From positions 62,001 to 126,000 of the forward strand of contig QFXH01000006.1 of the NCBI GenBank assembly GCA_003402345.1: a stretch of 64,000 nucleotides of DNA, written 5' to 3'. Each line of letters starts with the position of its first letter. The stretch's first letter is position 1. The notes beneath the pieces are model-generated. The model was not told where the DNA came from. It worked only from the letters and a program-made list of their open reading frames with translations, and searched no databases. Below, piece by piece: positions 56,259 through 64,000 of this stretch. The translations under genes were made by a program, and so were the position numbers. This stretch comes from Candidatus Nitrotoga sp. MKT. GTDB taxonomy: Bacteria > Pseudomonadota > Gammaproteobacteria > Burkholderiales > Gallionellaceae.

Positions 56259-56627
56259 ATGTTTGAAAAAATCAAAAAAGCGAAACAGCTTGGCTTAATT
56301 GCGCGTGACCGTATGGGCGATTATATGGAACTGGTGCCGATCTTAATAAAGATCCAATGGCACTATTTGAGTGCCCAGATAATTAGTTATGTTATTTTGT
56401 TTTTTTTGGCATTATTAAGCCTGACTTTTTTAGGTATAGCCATTATCATTAGCTGCTGGGAAACCCCATACCGTGTAGCATCTGCATGGAGTGTTGTAGC
56501 TTTATATACCTTAATAGCCTGTGGAGTTTTCCTGACAAATCAAAATAAAACACGCCCAGACTGTCCATTTGAAACGTTACGTACCGAATTAGAGAAAGAT
56601 GCAAAGCTATTGAAGGATGCATTATGA
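56259..56627 (+). CDS. YqjE-like (phage holin-superfamily) membrane protein
   Basis: 122 residues with two membrane helices (about 40-62 and 73-93: IISYVILFFLALLSLTFLG and ASAWSVVALYTLIACGVFL) flanked by charged cytoplasmic ends. This matches the YqjE/holin-X type seen beside DUF883 genes. It overlaps the next gene by four bases (ATGA). Function unknown. Confidence 0.85.
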   Translation: MFEKIKKAKQLGLIARDRMGDYMELVPILIKIQWHYLSAQIISYVILFFLALLSLTFLGIAIIISCWETPYRVASAWSVVALYTLIACGVFLTNQNKTRPDCPFETLRTELEKDAKLLKDAL

Positions 56628-56977
56628 CAATGTTATCGTCTCTTGAAGAACAAAAGAAAATTCTCTTGGATCGGATGGAAGAAAATCGGCGTAACTATCA
56701 AAATAATTTGATCCAACAACTTTCTGTTGCTGAGGGTTCAACCGTGGAGTCCAGTAATTCAGGAGGATTTCCACGAAGCCATACTTTTAAACTCTTAACA
56801 CATCATCCCTATTTGATAGGCATCGCATTAATTGCAGCTCTGGCGGTATCTCGTGGATCGTTGAGAAATATCTTGAAGAAGAATCTTGCCTTTGGTGCCG
56901 GTATATTAACAAGCAAAGTAAAAATGTTGATTGTGCCCGTAATAATTCGTTTATTCCGATCCTATACCCGCTTCTAA
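56624..56977 (+). CDS. YqjK-like small membrane protein
   Basis: 117 residues: charged coiled N-terminus (SLEEQKKILLDRMEENRRNY), one or two hydrophobic segments (YLIGIALIAALAVSRG; AGILTSKVKMLIVPVIIRLF) and a basic tail. Identified mainly by position after the YqjD- and YqjE-like genes, to which it is coupled by a four-base overlap. It converges on lysC with 19 bases between them and no evident terminator. Confidence 0.75.
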   Translation: MTMLSSLEEQKKILLDRMEENRRNYQNNLIQQLSVAEGSTVESSNSGGFPRSHTFKLLTHHPYLIGIALIAALAVSRGSLRNILKKNLAFGAGILTSKVKMLIVPVIIRLFRSYTRF

Positions 56978-56996
56978 TAGCATAAAACTACTGACG

Positions 56997-58229
56997 CTAT
57001 GCTGGCTCCTGGTCCAAATCAAATGCTTTATGAAGCACGCGCACAGCCAGCTCCAGGTATTTTTCATCAATAACAACAGAAATTTTGATTTCCGAAGTGG
57101 AAATCATCTGAATGTTAATCCCCTCTTCCGCTAAGGTACGAAACATTTTACTGGCAATACCGACATGCGAACGCATTCCAACTCCAACTACCGATACTTT
57201 GGCAGTCTTGTTGTCGCCCACCACATTTCGTGCGCCAATGTGGCTTTGCACTTGATTTTTCAGAATATCCATCGCCTTATCAAATTCATTGCGATGCACG
57301 GTAAAAGAAAAATCGGTGGAACCATCCACACCGACGTTCTGAATTATCATGTCCACGTCAACATTGGCTTCACTTACCGGCCCCAGTATCTGGTAAGCGA
57401 TGCCCGGTTTATCCGGTACACCACGCACGGTGATCTTGGCTTCGTCACGGTTGAAGGCTATACCTGAAATAATCGCCTGTTCCATCTTTTCGTCTTCCTC
57501 AAAAGTAATCAGCGTACCATCGCCTTCTTCCTCGAAGCTGGATAGCACGCGCAACTTAACCTTATATTTTCCGGCAAATTCAACTGCGCGGATTTGCAAT
57601 ACCTTGGAGCCGAGGCTGGCCATTTCTAGCATCTCCTCGAAGGTAATGGTCTTAAGGCGGCGGGCTTCCGGCACCACGCGAGGGTCGGTAGTGTATACGC
57701 CATCAACATCGGTATAAATCTGGCATTCATCAGCGTGAAGCGCCGCAGCAATAGCTACCCCAGTAGTATCGGAGCCGCCGCGTCCCAAGGTGGTAATGTT
57801 TCCCTCTTTGTCTATGCCTTGAAACCCAGCCACTACAACCACATATCCGTTAGCTAAATCGGCGCGAATATTTTGCTCATCTATACTAAGGATACGTGCT
57901 TTGGTAAACGCGCTGTCGGTGGTGATTTTAACTTGTGCACCTGTGTAACTTTTGGCCTTCAGTCCCTCTTGCATCAACCCCATCGATACTAACCCGACCG
58001 TCACTTGTTCGCCGGTAGAAACTACCATATCCAGCTCTCGCGGATCAGGCTGTGCTTGCATTTCTTTCGCCAACGCGATGAGTCGATTGGTTTCACCGCT
58101 CATGGCAGAAACCACGACGACAATTTGATGCCCAAGCGCTTTATATTTCGCCACGCGGCGCACCACATTTTTAATGCGCTCTGGGCTGCCTACCGAAGTA
58201 CCACCATATTTCTGAACAATCAATGCCAC
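56997..58229 (-). CDS. lysC: Aspartate kinase
   Basis: Phosphorylates aspartate in the first step of Lys/Thr/Met synthesis. 410 residues with the kinase motif VQKYGGTSVGSPERI, the GRGGSDTTGVAIAAAL segment, TDVDGVYTTDPR, and two C-terminal ACT domains (about 265-335 and 345-405) for feedback control. The length matches the monofunctional class common in beta- and gammaproteobacteria. Confidence 0.97.
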   Translation of the reverse strand: MALIVQKYGGTSVGSPERIKNVVRRVAKYKALGHQIVVVVSAMSGETNRLIALAKEMQAQPDPRELDMVVSTGEQVTVGLVSMGLMQEGLKAKSYTGAQVKITTDSAFTKARILSIDEQNIRADLANGYVVVVAGFQGIDKEGNITTLGRGGSDTTGVAIAAALHADECQIYTDVDGVYTTDPRVVPEARRLKTITFEEMLEMASLGSKVLQIRAVEFAGKYKVKLRVLSSFEEEGDGTLITFEEDEKMEQAIISGIAFNRDEAKITVRGVPDKPGIAYQILGPVSEANVDVDMIIQNVGVDGSTDFSFTVHRNEFDKAMDILKNQVQSHIGARNVVGDNKTAKVSVVGVGMRSHVGIASKMFRTLAEEGINIQMISTSEIKISVVIDEKYLELAVRVLHKAFDLDQEPA

Positions 58230-58378
58230 GAGTTTCTCTATCCAAATTACAGAACAGGGTGAATTCTAACCTAAAACCAAAATACAACCCAAGCTCCAAA
58301 TGCCATTCAGCCAACTCTCCCCTTGCAGAGCGAGCAGGAGACGTTCATCTTCAAGTAAGTACGCTCTTACCGGCCGCA

Positions 58379-58408
58379 CAAAAAGAAGGCGGCTTACGCC
58401 GCCTTCTT
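58379..58408 (-). terminator. Intrinsic terminator of the BI-1 family gene
   Basis: Perfect 11-bp stem AAGAAGGCGGC/GCCGCCTTCTT with a 4-base loop, followed on the minus strand by TTTTTGTG. Located about 20 bases beyond the stop of the Bax-inhibitor-like gene. Confidence 0.92.
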
Positions 58409-58427
58409 AAACTTAATTAATCCGGCT

Positions 58428-59111
58428 TTAGTCGCGTTCACCACTAAATGCCATCAGCAGGCTTAGTAAATTGACGAAAATATTGTAAATATTCAAATAC
58501 AGCGACATGGTTGCCATTACGTAGTTCGTCTCACCACCATGTATGATTTGGCTGATGTCGTAAAGAATGTAAGCCGAGAAAAGCAATACGGCGATAGCTG
58601 AAATAGTTAGCGACAAAGCTGGAATAGCAAAAAAGATATTGGCCAGCGAAGCGATTACCAGCAAAACTAGACCAATGAACAGAAACTTCCCCATAAAACT
58701 GAAATCTTTTTTGGTAACAGTAGCGATAGTCGCCAAACTAAAGAAAATCAGTCCAGTTCCACCAGCAGCCATGCCCACAAGTTGGGCGCCATTGCGCAGA
58801 TGAAGTGCATGTTGCAAAATTGGCCCAAGAAAAACACCCGCGACAAAAGTGAAGCCCAGCAGCATAGCGATGCCCCACACGCTGTTGCGCAGCGCAGAGA
58901 CAGCGAACAGCATACCCATCATCACGGCGAACATCAGCAGCGGAGCCATGATTGGATTTTGCGCCATAAACGAGAAATTAGTGGATAAGCCGATAAATGC
59001 GCCCATGACCGTAGGAAGCATGGTAAGAGCCAGCATCATGTAGGTGTTACGCAGGACTTTATTTTGTACCAGCCCTAATGTACCTGGCTGCGAAATGGTT
59101 TGGTATTGCAT
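58428..59111 (-). CDS. Bax inhibitor-1/YccA family membrane protein
   Basis: 227 residues from ATG 59111 (GGAGA seven bases upstream); the in-frame extension to 59228 has no family support. Seven membrane helices. Family features include KVLRNTYMMLALTMLPTVMG and the C-terminal LSLYLNIYNIFVNLLSLLMA. Related proteins (YbhL, YccA) modulate FtsH or ion leakage; the role here is unknown. Confidence 0.94.
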   Translation of the reverse strand: MQYQTISQPGTLGLVQNKVLRNTYMMLALTMLPTVMGAFIGLSTNFSFMAQNPIMAPLLMFAVMMGMLFAVSALRNSVWGIAMLLGFTFVAGVFLGPILQHALHLRNGAQLVGMAAGGTGLIFFSLATIATVTKKDFSFMGKFLFIGLVLLVIASLANIFFAIPALSLTISAIAVLLFSAYILYDISQIIHGGETNYVMATMSLYLNIYNIFVNLLSLLMAFSGERD

Positions 59112-59231
59112 GGTATTTTCTCCAGAAGGTGTATTTAACAACATACGTAAGAGTATCGAAGCAGAACAAAAGTTGCAATGATTGTGTAATGGCGCCTCTA
59201 TTCGTAAACCGAACCTATAAGAACACAAAAA

Positions 59232-59969
59232 TCACTTGTCCAGCCATATAAATGTTCCCATCCTTCCCGTCACGCCATCGCGCCTATAAGAGAAGAAATT
59301 TGTGCTATCTGTATAGGTACACAGGCCGCCGCCGTATACACGCGTAATACCCAATGCGTTCAGGCGTAGACCTGCAAGTTGATAGATGTCTGTAAGCCAT
59401 TTTCCGGATGCACTAGATACAAAAGCAGCAGTCGCCCGCGGATCTTTAGCAACAAATTCTGCACGAACCTCATCACCCACTTCGAAAGCTTGCACACCAA
59501 TTGCAGGCCCCAGCCAAGCCATCAGCGTATCACAAGGCACATCCATAGCACGCACGGCATGTTCAATGACCCCATCACACAATCCACGCCATCCTGCATG
59601 CACTGCGCTGATTACGCTACCTTTATCATTGCACAACAGTACTGGCAGACAGTCCGCTGTCATAACTACACATACCGCGCCGACGTGTGCAGATACACAG
59701 GCGTCAGCTTCGGGCCAACATTCAGCCTGTGCCGCATCAACTACTGCTACACCATGCACTTGTTTAAGCCACACGGGCTCGCTTGGCAGCATTGGTTCCA
59801 ACAACATGCGATTGCGCGCCACAGCTAAAGGTACATCACCTACATTACTGCTTAAATTGAGACTATTGTAAGGAGCGACGCTGACTCCGCCGTTACGCGT
59901 GGTTTGTAGCGTCTTGACATTTTTTGGAGCAGGCCAGTCAGGGATAATGCAATGTTCAAGCAGGTTCAT
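59232..59969 (-). CDS. pgeF: Purine nucleoside/peptidoglycan-editing factor, PgeF/YfiH family
   Basis: 245 residues of the multicopper-oxidase-like domain family. The zinc ligands fit LKQVHGVAVVDA (His), MTADCLPVLLC (Cys) and SAVHAGWRGLCDGVIE (His). Family members edit peptidoglycan composition (PgeF) and have purine nucleoside phosphorylase activity. The start overlaps the rluD stop by 14 bases, the usual rluD-pgeF coupling. Confidence 0.94.
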   Translation of the reverse strand: MNLLEHCIIPDWPAPKNVKTLQTTRNGGVSVAPYNSLNLSSNVGDVPLAVARNRMLLEPMLPSEPVWLKQVHGVAVVDAAQAECWPEADACVSAHVGAVCVVMTADCLPVLLCNDKGSVISAVHAGWRGLCDGVIEHAVRAMDVPCDTLMAWLGPAIGVQAFEVGDEVRAEFVAKDPRATAAFVSSASGKWLTDIYQLAGLRLNALGITRVYGGGLCTYTDSTNFFSYRRDGVTGRMGTFIWLDK

Positions 59970-60903
59970 TCGATGTACTCCTGATATTTTTTAACAGCTC
60001 AGTTATGTCGTTTGGCATTGGGGCTTGCCATTCCAACCGTTCATTCGTTATTGGATGCTCTAGTCCGAGTTGCGTCGCGTGTAATGCCTGGCGTGGGAAA
60101 GCAGCCAAGATGTGGCGCAAATGTGGCGCGCATTTCTGCGCCCCCTTGATATATACAGAATCACCAACCAGCGGATGACGAATATAGGCAAGGTGAACGC
60201 GGATCTGATGGGTGCGCCCGGTTTCCAGTTTGCAGCGAAGCAAGGTACAGCCGGGGAAGCGCTCCACTATGGTGTAATGCGTGGTTGCTGGTTTGCCGTC
60301 CTCCACTACTGCCATTTTCGTACGCAGCGTAGGATGACGGCCTATAGGTACATTTACCGTACCAGCACGTACCACTTCGCCATATACCAGCGCATAGTAT
60401 TCGCGCTGTACGCTGCGTGCCTGCAACTGGCGCACCAGCGCTGTCTGTGCGGTAAGTGTTTTTGCAACGACCAGCAGTCCGCTGGTATCCTTGTCCAGCC
60501 TATGTACAATACCGGCACGCGGTATTTCTGAAAGTTGAGCTGCATGATGGAGCAAGGCGTTGAGCAGTGTGCCATTCCAATTGCCGCTGCCGGGATGCAC
60601 CACCAGTCCTGCCAGCTTGTTGATGATGAGTATGCTGTCGTCTTCAAACAAGATGTTTAGCTCAATATCTTCGGCCTGATAAGGTTGTTCGGCAGGATTT
60701 GATTGCAGCACAACTACAATCGCTTCGCCGCCCCATACCTTTTGTTTGGAAGTGGTGGCCGCCCCATCGAGTCGAACCTGCTGCTGCGTGATCCAGTCTT
60801 GCAGACGGCCGCGGGAATATTCTGGGAGCAGCTTGGCTAATACCTGATCAAGGCGCATCCCCGCACATTCGTCGGGAACCTTAAACGAAAGTGGTGCAGT
60901 CAT
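59956..60903 (-). CDS. rluD: 23S rRNA pseudouridine synthase RluD
   Basis: Modifies uridines of 23S rRNA helix 69. I start at ATG 60903 (MTAPLSFKVPDECAGMRLDQ), which aligns with the E. coli N-terminus. The farther ATG 60972 would share its bases with the divergent bamD start, so it is unlikely. 315 residues: S4 domain (about 15-80) and synthase domain with the catalytic HRLDKDTSGLLVVAK and GRTHQIRVHL. Confidence 0.93.
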   Translation of the reverse strand: MTAPLSFKVPDECAGMRLDQVLAKLLPEYSRGRLQDWITQQQVRLDGAATTSKQKVWGGEAIVVVLQSNPAEQPYQAEDIELNILFEDDSILIINKLAGLVVHPGSGNWNGTLLNALLHHAAQLSEIPRAGIVHRLDKDTSGLLVVAKTLTAQTALVRQLQARSVQREYYALVYGEVVRAGTVNVPIGRHPTLRTKMAVVEDGKPATTHYTIVERFPGCTLLRCKLETGRTHQIRVHLAYIRHPLVGDSVYIKGAQKCAPHLRHILAAFPRQALHATQLGLEHPITNERLEWQAPMPNDITELLKNIRSTSNEPA

Positions 60904-60970
60904 CAATGTAAGTGGGCTAGTTGCAGCAAGGTTTGCGGTATAATTGGACACTATTTTTTTGGATTTTGCC

Positions 60971-61765
60971 ATGCGCCACAGTTTAACTTTAATTGTCCTG
61001 CTTATGCTAACTGCATGCAGTATTTTCACTCCGAAGAACGAAAAACCCACTTCCGCGCTGGCAGATTCCGCCGAGGGCGTTTACGCTCAGGCCATGGAGC
61101 AGATGAACAGTGCCAATTACCCTGGTGCCATCAAGTTATTCGAAACCTTGCAATCCCGATACCCTTATGGCCGTTACGCACAACAGGCACAGATTGAGAC
61201 TGCATATGCCTACTACAAGCAAAACGAACCCGAATCAGCACTTTCTGCGGTAGAGCGTTTTATCAAGCAATACCCAAACAGCCAGCACGTAGATTACGCC
61301 TACTACTTGAAAGGCTTGGTTAATTTCGACGAAGATCTCGGCCTGTTTGGCGAAGGGTTTCAACCAGACATGTCCGAGCGTAATCCCAAAGCGCCGCGCG
61401 AAGCTTTTGATGCATTCAAAGATCTGGTCACACGTTTCCCTAACAGCAAATATGCAGCTGATTCAAAATTACGCATGCAATACTTGGTGAATGCGCTGGC
61501 ACGCCATGAAACGCAAGTCGCACGTTATTATTTACGCCGCGGCGCCAATGTCGCCGCTGTCAATCGTGCTAATGGCGTACTCATTGAATTCCCGCAGGCT
61601 CCGGCCACACGCGAAGCTCTGCAAATCATGGTGCAAGCCTACGATGCGATGGGATTGAAAGATTTACGCGACGATTCGCAACGTGTGTTAGACAAAAATC
61701 TTGCGAAAGATGGTACTAAACCAGCAGTCAATCCACTCCCGTGGTGGAAGTTTTGGAAAAGCTAA
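60971..61765 (+). CDS. bamD: Outer-membrane assembly lipoprotein BamD
   Basis: Essential BAM-complex lipoprotein, 264 residues from ATG 60971 (MRHSLTLIVLLMLTAC, lipobox LTAC). Tetratricopeptide helices follow: YAQAMEQMNSANYPGAIKLF, ESALSAVERFIKQYPNSQHV and FPNSKYAADSKLRMQYL. Divergent from rluD with 67 bases between the chosen starts, as in many beta- and gammaproteobacteria. Confidence 0.96.
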   Translation: MRHSLTLIVLLMLTACSIFTPKNEKPTSALADSAEGVYAQAMEQMNSANYPGAIKLFETLQSRYPYGRYAQQAQIETAYAYYKQNEPESALSAVERFIKQYPNSQHVDYAYYLKGLVNFDEDLGLFGEGFQPDMSERNPKAPREAFDAFKDLVTRFPNSKYAADSKLRMQYLVNALARHETQVARYYLRRGANVAAVNRANGVLIEFPQAPATREALQIMVQAYDAMGLKDLRDDSQRVLDKNLAKDGTKPAVNPLPWWKFWKS

Positions 61766-61962
61766 CAAATGCTGGGCTGTTTGTTTTAGTCGCACATAAA
61801 TAGGTTAAGCAAAAAATCGTTCAACCCATTTTTTCATATTGATTTTTATGGCTTAAAAATCCAGCAATACCTAGCAATCCCATCCTTAAAATATACCAAG
61901 GCTAAATTCATAGCTCCCACTAACCCGCACCATTCGGCTCATCTACCAGACATCGTACCTAC

Positions 61963-62520
61963 ATGTTAAAAACTATCGAAAAATGGCTTGAAGCTACACT
62001 TTGGAACGGACGTTTTGTGGTAGTGGTAGCGGTTGTGGCAAGCATGGCCGCCGCCACTGCGATTTTTTATATGGCTACGGTAGACGTGGTTTATCTGGTT
62101 GGCCACATGTTGCATTATGCTGATTCTGCGCTGACCGAAGAGGCACGCAAACTTCTTCATGACCAGACCATCTCCCATGTGGTGGAAGTAGTGGACGGCT
62201 ACCTGCTTGCAACCTTCATGCTGATTTTCTCACTCGGTATGTATGAATTATTTGTTAGCGACATTGATGAAGCTCATGGCAGCAAAACCTCCAGCAAAAT
62301 CCTGGTTATCGCAAGTCTGGACGACCTCAAAGCGCGATTAGCCAAGGTCATTTTGATGATTTTGATCGTCACCTTGTTCGAGGAAGCATTGAACATGAAG
62401 ATATCGTCCCCGCTTGACCTGCTTTATCTTGGTGGCGCTATCGCCCTGATTGGTGCATCGCTGTTCTTGACCCACAAAGCGGAAGACCACGGAAAAAATA
62501 GTGGCCATTCTATAACCTGA
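61963..62520 (+). CDS. YqhA family (UPF0114) membrane protein
   Basis: 185 residues, three to four membrane helices. Starts WLEATLWNGRFVVVVAVVAS, contains ATFMLIFSLGMYELFVSDID and the loop ASLDDLKARLAKVILMILIV, all typical of YqhA. Function unknown in general. It is followed nine bases later by a 90-residue membrane protein gene, probably cotranscribed. Confidence 0.9.
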   Translation: MLKTIEKWLEATLWNGRFVVVVAVVASMAAATAIFYMATVDVVYLVGHMLHYADSALTEEARKLLHDQTISHVVEVVDGYLLATFMLIFSLGMYELFVSDIDEAHGSKTSSKILVIASLDDLKARLAKVILMILIVTLFEEALNMKISSPLDLLYLGGAIALIGASLFLTHKAEDHGKNSGHSIT

Positions 62521-62529
62521 AAATAAATT

Positions 62530-62802
62530 ATGTTTTCGCTGCCCTCCATGTGGAACCTGATAATTTCCACCATCGTGTTTTTCATTGTTGCTTGGTATGT
62601 TCGCCGTTTTTTGGATGGGCAAGATTTTAGCAATGGTAAAAAACGGGACATACTGGTGTTTATATTTGCCTCCCTAGTGTCATGGGGTGCGGGAGAAGCG
62701 GCGGACTGGGCCCAAGAGAAAATAGAAGGAAAAAATCCAACAATAAAAAATTCGAGTGATCTCCCACAACTACAAAAAGTGATCAATCAGATACCACAGT
62801 GA
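62530..62802 (+). CDS. Small membrane protein, function unknown
   Basis: 90 residues with one or two membrane helices (about 8-24 and 40-58) and a polar C-terminal tail (DLPQLQKVINQIPQ). No family recognised. Supported by tight spacing after yqhA and by hydrophobicity; the start has no strong SD. Confidence 0.65.
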   Translation: MFSLPSMWNLIISTIVFFIVAWYVRRFLDGQDFSNGKKRDILVFIFASLVSWGAGEAADWAQEKIEGKNPTIKNSSDLPQLQKVINQIPQ

Positions 62803-62940
62803 CGAATATCACAAACACAAGCACTTAGAAAAGAAGCCTCCCATAAATCCAAAATTATATTAGGGAGCGTCCCCTAAGAAAAATCTAATAATTCACAGGC
62901 TATTTTTAGCCTATGTAATCAAATCAGCGGAAATCGTGCC

Positions 62941-63765
62941 ATGCCAAATCAATTGTCTATTATAGAACAAGCGCAAAACACGCTCATTGACTTGGGCATC
63001 AAGTTTGGCCCTAAGGTCGTTGTTGCAATCCTTATCCTGATAGTTGGCTTTTATACAGGGCGCTGGGTCGGCTCAGTCTTCCATCGCTGGCTTAGTAAAC
63101 TCCAACTCGAGCCACCGATGCGATTACTTCTGGTGCGCGTCGTGCGCCTGATGGTAGTGGGTCTATCCCTAATCATGGCGCTGCAAAATCTCGGTGTCGA
63201 ATTACTACCCCTCATCGCTGGGTTGGGTGTGGCTGGAGCTGGTGTTGCTCTTGCGATGCAAGGGGTGTTGAGCAATCTCGCGGCGGGACTCACAATTATT
63301 TTCACTCAACCGTTTAAGGTCGGAGAGTATATCGCCATAGTCGGCGTGAAGGGCAAGGTTGAGGAAATCGACCTTTTTTCTACCCAACTTAGCCAAGCGG
63401 ATTGCTCTGTAGTTGTAGTGCCTAACCGCAAGATTGTCGGAGAAATTCTGCACAACTATGGCCACATCCGGCAACTCGAGCTGAGTATACCTATCGCCCG
63501 AGCCAATGATATTGAGCGGGCGCTCATGGCAATTGACGAAGTGGTCAATGCCAATTCACGTGTATTGAGAGAACCTGCGGCATTCATTGGGGTGATGACC
63601 CTTGCCGACTCATCAATCGGCATCGCTGTCAAACCTTGGGTTAAGGCATCCGACTACGTGCCCGTGGGCGCCGAAATCAACCGGGCGATAATCGAGAAAA
63701 TTACCGCTGCTGGCGTGGACTATCCACCCTCCGAGCGTAAAATTCGCATTATCAACGCACAATAA
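62941..63765 (+). CDS. mscS: MscS-family mechanosensitive channel
   Basis: 274 residues. Three membrane helices: about 22-42, about 64-84, and the pore-lining third helix with the Gly/Ala pattern GVAGAGVALAMQGVLSNLAA. The beta domain follows (FKVGEYIAIVGVKGKVEEID; VVVPNRKIVGEILHNY), then the C-terminal alpha/beta part ending DYPPSERKIRIINAQ. It releases solutes on hypo-osmotic shock. A short hairpin at 62860-62877 lies upstream. Confidence 0.95.
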   Translation: MPNQLSIIEQAQNTLIDLGIKFGPKVVVAILILIVGFYTGRWVGSVFHRWLSKLQLEPPMRLLLVRVVRLMVVGLSLIMALQNLGVELLPLIAGLGVAGAGVALAMQGVLSNLAAGLTIIFTQPFKVGEYIAIVGVKGKVEEIDLFSTQLSQADCSVVVVPNRKIVGEILHNYGHIRQLELSIPIARANDIERALMAIDEVVNANSRVLREPAAFIGVMTLADSSIGIAVKPWVKASDYVPVGAEINRAIIEKITAAGVDYPPSERKIRIINAQ

Positions 63766-63784
63766 CGGTGCCAATTGGTAGGAT

Positions 63785-63850
63785 ACGTTTAAATTTATCT
63801 GCCAGTCTGCTCGTTAAACAACACAGTGTCGGCAGCTATCCGTTAAACGT
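63785..63850. repeat. Long imperfect hairpin between convergent mscS and VF530-type genes
   Basis: ACGTTTAA (63785-63792) pairs with TTAAACGT (63843-63850), and inside them CTGCC (near 63799) pairs with GGCAG (near 63831). Possible bidirectional terminator. Confidence 0.4.
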
Positions 63851-63862
63851 AAAAAACCATAT

Positions 63863-64000
63863 CTAAACAAATTGTTGAACTTGATGTAAATACAACTGCT
63901 CCACCTTCTTGCGAGCCCACGGCGTTCTTCGTAAAAACTTCAAGCTGGATTTGATACTGGGATCATGAGTAAAGCATCGCACTGGCACAGCGATACCCAT
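63863..64000 (-). CDS. VF530 family (DUF2132) protein, C-terminal part only
   Basis: The minus-strand frame from the window edge to TAG 63863-63865 encodes [19 protein letters not shown], then [15 protein letters not shown]. That matches the C-terminal half of the small VF530-type proteins, a family with a structure but no settled function. The gene continues past the window end; 45 codons are visible. Confidence 0.85.
   Translation of the reverse strand: MGIAVPVRCFTHDPSIKSSLKFLRRTPWARKKVEQLYLHQVQQFV

Noticed and set aside
56978-58427. Looked for a tRNA gene or lysine riboswitch around lysC
   Set aside because: No cloverleaf or riboswitch core seen; only the terminator at 58379-58408.

Overview
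The window looks like a chromosomal segment of a motile, Gram-negative betaproteobacterium. The support is the gene content and the relatedness of the proteins: a complete flg rod/hook operon with a lipoprotein P/L-ring set, a che cluster, NtrBC, the BamD-RluD-PgeF arrangement, and lipoprotein signals. The order Nitrosomonadales (for example Gallionellaceae) is plausible but is inference. No rRNA, tRNA or CRISPR array was recognised.

Layout. 0.02-5.0 kb: envelope-stress and efflux genes (RND adaptor, Glu/Arg-rich periplasmic protein, OmpR/EnvZ-type pair, Spy/CpxP-like protein). 5.4-7.3 kb: YceI, TadA and an L,D-transpeptidase without a normal start codon. 7.3-9.9 kb: membrane PAS-GGDEF-EAL protein. 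10.1-20.9 kb: chemotaxis genes on the minus strand (reading order MCP, cheY, STAS, cheA, MCP, cheW, PAS-MCP, cheR, cheD, cheB), with sigma-28-like promoters. 20.3-23.8 kb: a decayed tandem duplication joining the che and flg operons, carrying a 285-bp inverted-repeat element. 22.6-33.1 kb: flgBCDEFGHIJKL on the minus strand. 33.4-36.2 kb: lipocalin, a BLUF photoreceptor fused to a PsiE-like membrane domain, and an MFS transporter. 36.3-43.5 kb: ntrBC and the assimilatory nitrite operon cobA-nirB-nirD-nirC. 44.0-49.4 kb: three uncharacterised genes including a 1355-residue coiled-coil lipoprotein. 50.1-52.0 kb: glnK-amtB. 52.7-55.1 kb: TonB-dependent siderophore receptor. 55.8-57.0 kb: YqjD/E/K-like membrane set. 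57.0-64.0 kb: lysC, a BI-1 family protein, pgeF, rluD, bamD, yqhA, mscS and the tail of a VF530-type gene.

How the parts work together. Nitrogen: I find sigma-54 elements with paired NtrC-like sites upstream of both cobA-nirBD-nirC and glnK-amtB. The two have nearly the same geometry (paired sites 32 bp apart, about 60 bp behind the -24 element), and the NtrB/NtrC genes lie between the two operons. Motility: sigma-28-like promoters precede the che operon. CheA carries two 24-residue motifs resembling the MshEN c-di-GMP-binding repeat, and a GGDEF-EAL protein is encoded just downstream of cheB.

Most notable for follow-up: the BLUF-PsiE fusion, the CheA MshEN-like insert, the two matched NtrC/sigma-54 control regions, the flgL/MCP duplication (which gives an empty-site comparison for two insertions), and the uncharacterised large-lipoprotein operon.
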